From JBNKZU01 sp050301795 (lineage in GTDB: Bacteria; Pseudomonadota; Gammaproteobacteria; Thiohalomonadales; Thiohalomonadaceae): a stretch of DNA of 64,000 nt. Numbering within the stretch: position 1 is the first letter of the stretch; each line of letters begins with the position of its first letter. The position numbers and the translations under genes are program-made. Under the pieces are notes generated by a model. It made no database searches, was not told the origin of the DNA, and saw nothing but the letters and a program-made list of their open reading frames with translations. The stretch is taken from positions 11,646 to 75,645 of the forward strand of contig JBNKZU010000007.1 of NCBI GenBank assembly GCA_050301795.1, read 5' to 3'. Of the stretch, positions 60,554 through 64,000 are shown piece after piece.

Positions 60554-61090
60554 ATGATTTTACTTCAACTCGTACATCCATATTTGAATAACTCACGGGC
60601 TAATCGTGCTTTGTTGGCCGGGATAGATGACATCCCCGGACTGGTCATCAATGAGTTATATGAACATTATCCGGACTTCTATATCAATAAATCTCGTGAA
60701 CAGCAGTTATTAAAATCCTGTGATATGGTGATATTTCAGTTTCCAATTTACTGGTATTCTGCCCCGGCACTGCTAAAACAGTGGCAAGAAGTTGTGTTAG
60801 GGGCAGGGTTTGCTCATGGCGACAACGGTGATGCTCTGCAAGGAAAACAATTGCTAACAGCAGTGACAACAGGGCAAGGTGTTGAGTCGTATGATGGCTT
60901 TGAGAATACAATTGATGAACTATTATCTCCCTGGCGAAGAACCGCACTTCATTGTGGTATGAATTATCTCACGCCGTTTGTTGTCTATGGCGTAGAAACC
61001 GCCTCAGACGACGTGCTTATCGATGCCGCCAAGCGCTATCGTGAATTACTTGAATCAGTGATCAATGATCTTGAAGCAGGGGAGCACTGA
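60554..61090 (+). CDS. kefF: Flavin NAD(P)H oxidoreductase, KefF-like
   Basis: 178 residues of the flavodoxin-fold quinone reductase family: LVHPYLNNSRANRALLAGID at the start, FQFPIYWYSAPALLKQWQEVVLGAGFAHG in the middle. KefF binds FMN and activates KefC, the glutathione-gated potassium efflux system. It overlaps the kefC start (TGATG), which supports the pairing. Gamma-glutamyl-like products of the GCS2 gene 9 kb away could relate, but nothing proves that. Confidence 0.9.
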   Translation: MILLQLVHPYLNNSRANRALLAGIDDIPGLVINELYEHYPDFYINKSREQQLLKSCDMVIFQFPIYWYSAPALLKQWQEVVLGAGFAHGDNGDALQGKQLLTAVTTGQGVESYDGFENTIDELLSPWRRTALHCGMNYLTPFVVYGVETASDDVLIDAAKRYRELLESVINDLEAGEH

Positions 61091-62898
61091 TGCAAGATTA
61101 TTCGATTCTTATCAATGCTATCATCTATCTTTCAGCAGCGGTCATCGCTGTGCCGATCACAAAATCACTCGGGTTTGGATCGGTGTTGGGGTATCTAATT
61201 GGCGGTCTCATTATCGGCCCGTGGGGGTTAGGTCTGATCAATAATGTCCAGGACATCATTCATTTTGCTGAATTTGGTGTTGTGTTATTGATGTTTTTGA
61301 TTGGCCTTGAACTTCATCCAAGACGGTTATGGGAGTTAAAGCGACGCATCCTCACCCTTGGTGGTGGTCAGATGCTGATCACAACAACCGTTATCACCGC
61401 AGTGGCATTCGCTCTTGGTTTGAGTTTTCAGGTGGCGATCATTGTGGCTTTAGCGCTATCCCTATCGTCAACGGCTATAGCTCTCCAATCGCTAACAGAA
61501 AAGAATTTAATGTCGACACAAGCGGGAAGCTCAGTGTTTTCGATTCTGCTATTTCAGGATATCGCAGTGGTTCCCATTTTGGCATTAATCTCATTGATCT
61601 CTCCAAATAGCACGATTAATGCCGATGGCGGAACAACACTTGCCGTTATTAAGGTGGTTTTAGTGATCGGGGCGATCATCATTGGTGGTCACTATCTGAC
61701 GCGCCCAATCTTTCGCATCATTGCCAAAACCCGATTAAGGGAGGTCTTTACCGCGTTTGCGCTGCTATTGGTGATCGGTATTGCTGTCCTGGTCTCATCT
61801 GTTGGGTTATCAATGGCGATGGGCTCATTTCTTGCGGGCGTCCTTCTTGCGGATTCAGAATTCCGTCATGAATTGGAGGTTGAAGTCGAGCCTTTTAAAG
61901 GGTTGCTGTTAGGGCTGTTTTTTATCGCGGTCGGTATGAGTATTGATGTTGGGTTATTAATCGATAATCCGTGGACCGTTCTCGCTCTAGTCGCTCTTTT
62001 AGTCACCGTTAAACTGGTGATTCTGTTATTGATCGCAAAAGGTGAGGGCATCCAAAAGAGCCAGCGCTATCTATTTAGTTTTTTGCTATGCCAAGGCGGT
62101 GAGTTTGCGTTTGTACTGTTTAGTGTTGCAACTATGGAGGGTGTGCTTGATCAGCAGTTATCCGATCAGTTAGTCGGTGTCGTTGCGTTGTCGATGTTGG
62201 TAACGCCCCTGTTGATGCGCTTCCATGACCGTTTTATCAGTAAACAGTATCGGGTTCATGACCAACAATTCATTGAAGAGGAGATCATCACCAGAGATCG
62301 CCCCATTATTATTGTGGGTTTTGGTCGGTTTGGAAGGATTGTGGGTCGTCTTCTTCATGCCAACAACTATCCAACAACCATATTGGATCATGACCCGGAT
62401 CAAATCAATGAGGCCAGACGATACGGCTATGAGGTCTACTATGGTGACGCAACACGTAAAGAGTTGCTGTTAGCTGCCGGCGCTGATGAGGCCGAACTAA
62501 TGGTCGTCTCACTAGACGACCCGGAAGCGAGCCTTGCGGTACTAAAGATGGCAAAAAAGCATTTTCCTCAGTTGAAGGTGTTTGCCAGAGCGCACGGAAT
62601 GGGGCACGCCTTTGATCTGTTAAATGCCGGTGCTGATGCCTATGAACGCGAGATGCTTGAGTCAGGCTTAGCCTTGGGTGAAAAGGTATTAAGGCGTTTG
62701 GGTGTGGGGGCTTATCAGGCGAAACAGGCGGTTCATACCTTCAGAGATCACGACCTTCATCTGTTTGAACAGCTTTACCACGCAGATGAAAAGGAAAAAC
62801 ACATCACCATCTACCGCGAGGCGAGAGAACAACTCAAATCAATTCTTGAGGCGGATGAAGAAAAAATTAGAAACAGCGATGCAGAAGGTTGGAGATAG
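61090..62898 (+). CDS. kefC: Glutathione-gated potassium efflux system, KefC/KefB type
   Basis: 602 residues: an antiporter domain of about 12 helices (SILINAIIYLSAAVIAVPITKSLGFGSVLGYLIGGLIIGPWGLG; ALSLSSTAIALQSLTEKN) followed by a cytoplasmic RCK/TrkA-N domain with GFGRFGRIVGRLL (nucleotide loop), ILDHDPD and YYGDATRKELL. It is closed by glutathione and opened by its adducts, letting K+ out and H+ in during electrophile stress. It is slightly short relative to E. coli KefC (620 residues). It overlaps kefF by 1 base. Confidence 0.94.
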   Translation: MQDYSILINAIIYLSAAVIAVPITKSLGFGSVLGYLIGGLIIGPWGLGLINNVQDIIHFAEFGVVLLMFLIGLELHPRRLWELKRRILTLGGGQMLITTTVITAVAFALGLSFQVAIIVALALSLSSTAIALQSLTEKNLMSTQAGSSVFSILLFQDIAVVPILALISLISPNSTINADGGTTLAVIKVVLVIGAIIIGGHYLTRPIFRIIAKTRLREVFTAFALLLVIGIAVLVSSVGLSMAMGSFLAGVLLADSEFRHELEVEVEPFKGLLLGLFFIAVGMSIDVGLLIDNPWTVLALVALLVTVKLVILLLIAKGEGIQKSQRYLFSFLLCQGGEFAFVLFSVATMEGVLDQQLSDQLVGVVALSMLVTPLLMRFHDRFISKQYRVHDQQFIEEEIITRDRPIIIVGFGRFGRIVGRLLHANNYPTTILDHDPDQINEARRYGYEVYYGDATRKELLLAAGADEAELMVVSLDDPEASLAVLKMAKKHFPQLKVFARAHGMGHAFDLLNAGADAYEREMLESGLALGEKVLRRLGVGAYQAKQAVHTFRDHDLHLFEQLYHADEKEKHITIYREAREQLKSILEADEEKIRNSDAEGWR

Positions 62899-62946
62899 AT
62901 CTGAATTATGCGAATATCGGTTTCATAATAATTAAGAGAGTCTGAT

Positions 62947-64000
62947 TTGAGCGAACAAAGCACTAAGCCAGAGATCATCGTTGCTGATGACTCACGAGTA
63001 ATCCGGCGAACAATTACTAAATTCCTTTCGGATCAATATTCAATTCATGAGTGTGTTGATGGCCAGGAGGCTTGGGATCTCCTCAACAAAGAAGAGAATA
63101 TCCGGTTAGTCCTTACCGATATTGGTATGCCGAAAATGGACGGATATCAGCTCATTGAGGCTGTAAGGTCATCAGATAACAACTCAATTGCCCAAATCCC
63201 GATCCTTGTCATTACTGGCAATGAAGATAGTGTCAGAGAAAAAGAGAAGGTTGTTAATCTCGGTGCTACAGATCTTGTCGGCAAGCCGTTTGATAAATCG
63301 GAATTAATCTCTCGTGTACGCAGCTACATTAATTATCGTTCGCGAGTAAATGAGCTTGAAAAGACATCTCCGCTTGACCCATTAACAGGCCTGGTCACAC
63401 GGGAATATTTTCTTGATCAGGGAAGTAAGACCTTTGCAATGTCTGTGCGCCATGGCTACGAGATCACCGTAGTACGCATGAAGATGGACGGCTTTGAGCG
63501 CCTCTGCGAACGATTTGGCAAAAAGGTTGCGGAGAGTGTGGTTAAAAAAATCGGTGCGATGATCAAATCAACCCTGCGTACTGAAGATATTGCGGCCTAT
63601 TTCCCTGATGCAGAGTTTGGATTATTGCTACATTTTGCCGATTCAGACGAAGCAGAGCAGGTGCAGCGAAGGATCTTTAAAGAGGTCGATCATTTACGAT
63701 TAAAGATCGGACAAGAAGTTGTTAGTGTGCCTTTTTATGCAGGAATCGTAACCGAATCGGTAGAAACCACTTTTAGTGATTTCAATCACATGCTGGAACA
63801 CGCTGATATTGCACTACAAAGTGCAATCAGTAGTAATACCGAAACAGTAAGATACACCTCAGAGATTGAGTCGGCCTCAGCACAGGAACCAGCATCCGAA
63901 CAACCCGTTACAACAGTTGATATTAACGAGCTGTTGGCCAGGTTGGATTCAGAGCCAGAGAGTGTTACCGAGCATGAATTAAAAGGCGCAATGAAACAGT
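62947..64000 (+). CDS. Receiver-GGDEF protein with degenerate active site (5' part)
   Basis: The gene starts at TTG 62947 (AGAGAG about 6 bases before) and runs off the right edge. An N-terminal receiver shows VADDSRVIRR and LTDIGMPKMDGY with Asp58 as phospho-acceptor, then GKPFD lysine. The next domain has a GGDEF fold (about 140-290) but the motif reads PDAEF at 220-224, and the first metal-binding Asp is replaced by Lys179 (MKMDGF). A cyclase of this form would be inactive. The RxxD inhibition site is kept at 211-214 (RTED), five residues before. Such proteins bind cyclic-di-GMP as receptors, as PopA does. The linker after the domain is rich in Ser and Glu; what follows lies outside. Confidence 0.85.
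   Translation, partial: MSEQSTKPEIIVADDSRVIRRTITKFLSDQYSIHECVDGQEAWDLLNKEENIRLVLTDIGMPKMDGYQLIEAVRSSDNNSIAQIPILVITGNEDSVREKEKVVNLGATDLVGKPFDKSELISRVRSYINYRSRVNELEKTSPLDPLTGLVTREYFLDQGSKTFAMSVRHGYEITVVRMKMDGFERLCERFGKKVAESVVKKIGAMIKSTLRTEDIAAYFPDAEFGLLLHFADSDEAEQVQRRIFKEVDHLRLKIGQEVVSVPFYAGIVTESVETTFSDFNHMLEHADIALQSAISSNTETVRYTSEIESASAQEPASEQPVTTVDINELLARLDSEPESVTEHELKGAMKQ

Noticed and set aside
1..64000. CRISPR arrays, tRNA or rRNA genes, insertion sequences, phage or integrase genes
   Set aside because: I looked for spaced repeats, transposase motifs and conserved RNA stretches and saw none; this is by reading, not by a search tool.

Overview
The window looks like ordinary chromosome of a gammaproteobacterium. 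Supporting signs are the sdhCDAB-sdhE order with an E. coli-type SdhB ferredoxin cluster (Cys-Cys-Asp-Cys), ZapE, a MaeB-type malic enzyme, KefF/KefC, MurU, Fur, and Shine-Dalgarno-led genes packed with 1-4 bp overlaps. Several cyclic-di-GMP proteins, a TRAP dicarboxylate transporter, a TusA/DsrE pair and a hemerythrin/DUF2249 group suggest an aquatic or sediment organism, possibly with sulfur or nitrogen-oxide chemistry; that part is inference. I found no rRNA, tRNA, CRISPR array, phage or insertion sequence. Both ends cut through a gene: a DctD-like activator on the left and a REC-GGDEF protein on the right.

Layout. 1-4555: end of a sigma-54 activator, then an orphan sugar-type binding protein followed by a membrane GGDEF-EAL protein. 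4547-7800 (minus): gnd-zwf-pgl, the oxidative pentose phosphate operon. 8079-15501: a signalling operon with a BvgS-like hybrid kinase carrying two solute-binding domains, an HD-GYP response regulator, a PAS-GGDEF-EAL protein and a lone receiver. 15558-27795: a C4-dicarboxylate block with ppsA (minus), then dctP-dctQ-dctM-usp, maeB and sdhCDAB-sdhE. A well-spaced sigma-54 promoter lies before dctP and fits the DctD-like activator at the left edge. 27893-32455: lipoprotein metallohydrolase, DUF5329 protein, a porin behind two Fur-like boxes, an FMN-binding protein, a PepSY-type membrane protein and a Fur regulator. 32652-34016: TusA and DsrE-like genes divergent from a MarR regulator with a palindrome between them.

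34319-38900: RND/MMPL transporter, ZapE, small DUF465 and DUF302 genes. 38932-43825: Met-rich Spy-like periplasmic protein, TauD-like dioxygenase, hemerythrin, DUF2249 and a polytopic membrane protein, and a nitronate-monooxygenase-like flavoenzyme. 43939-50630: radical SAM protein, CopA copper ATPase with a 23-residue membrane peptide overlapping its end, DUF167, two transporters, a DUF1059-like protein and a Sel1 protein. 50747-53867: MurU-like, GCS2 ligase and AstE-like deacylase. 53845-55974 (minus): GAF-HD-GYP protein and a membrane protein. 56117-58467: TPR protein and L,D-transpeptidase sharing one C-terminal domain. 58470-62898: flavin-oxidase-like protein, aldehyde dehydrogenase, KefF-KefC.

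How it fits together. The central block is a coherent route for external succinate, fumarate or malate: uptake by DctPQM, oxidation by SDH, malate to pyruvate by MaeB, pyruvate to PEP by PpsA, and NADPH from Gnd/Zwf nearby. Around it lie five proteins with cyclic-di-GMP-type domains; the one at the right edge has a ruined GGDEF active site but a kept RxxD I-site, which suggests a cyclic-di-GMP receptor. The most promising less-described items are that protein, the Fur-boxed porin plus flavin electron-transfer pair, the MurU-GCS2-deacylase trio, the DsrE/TusA locus with its palindrome, and the CopA-linked micropeptide.
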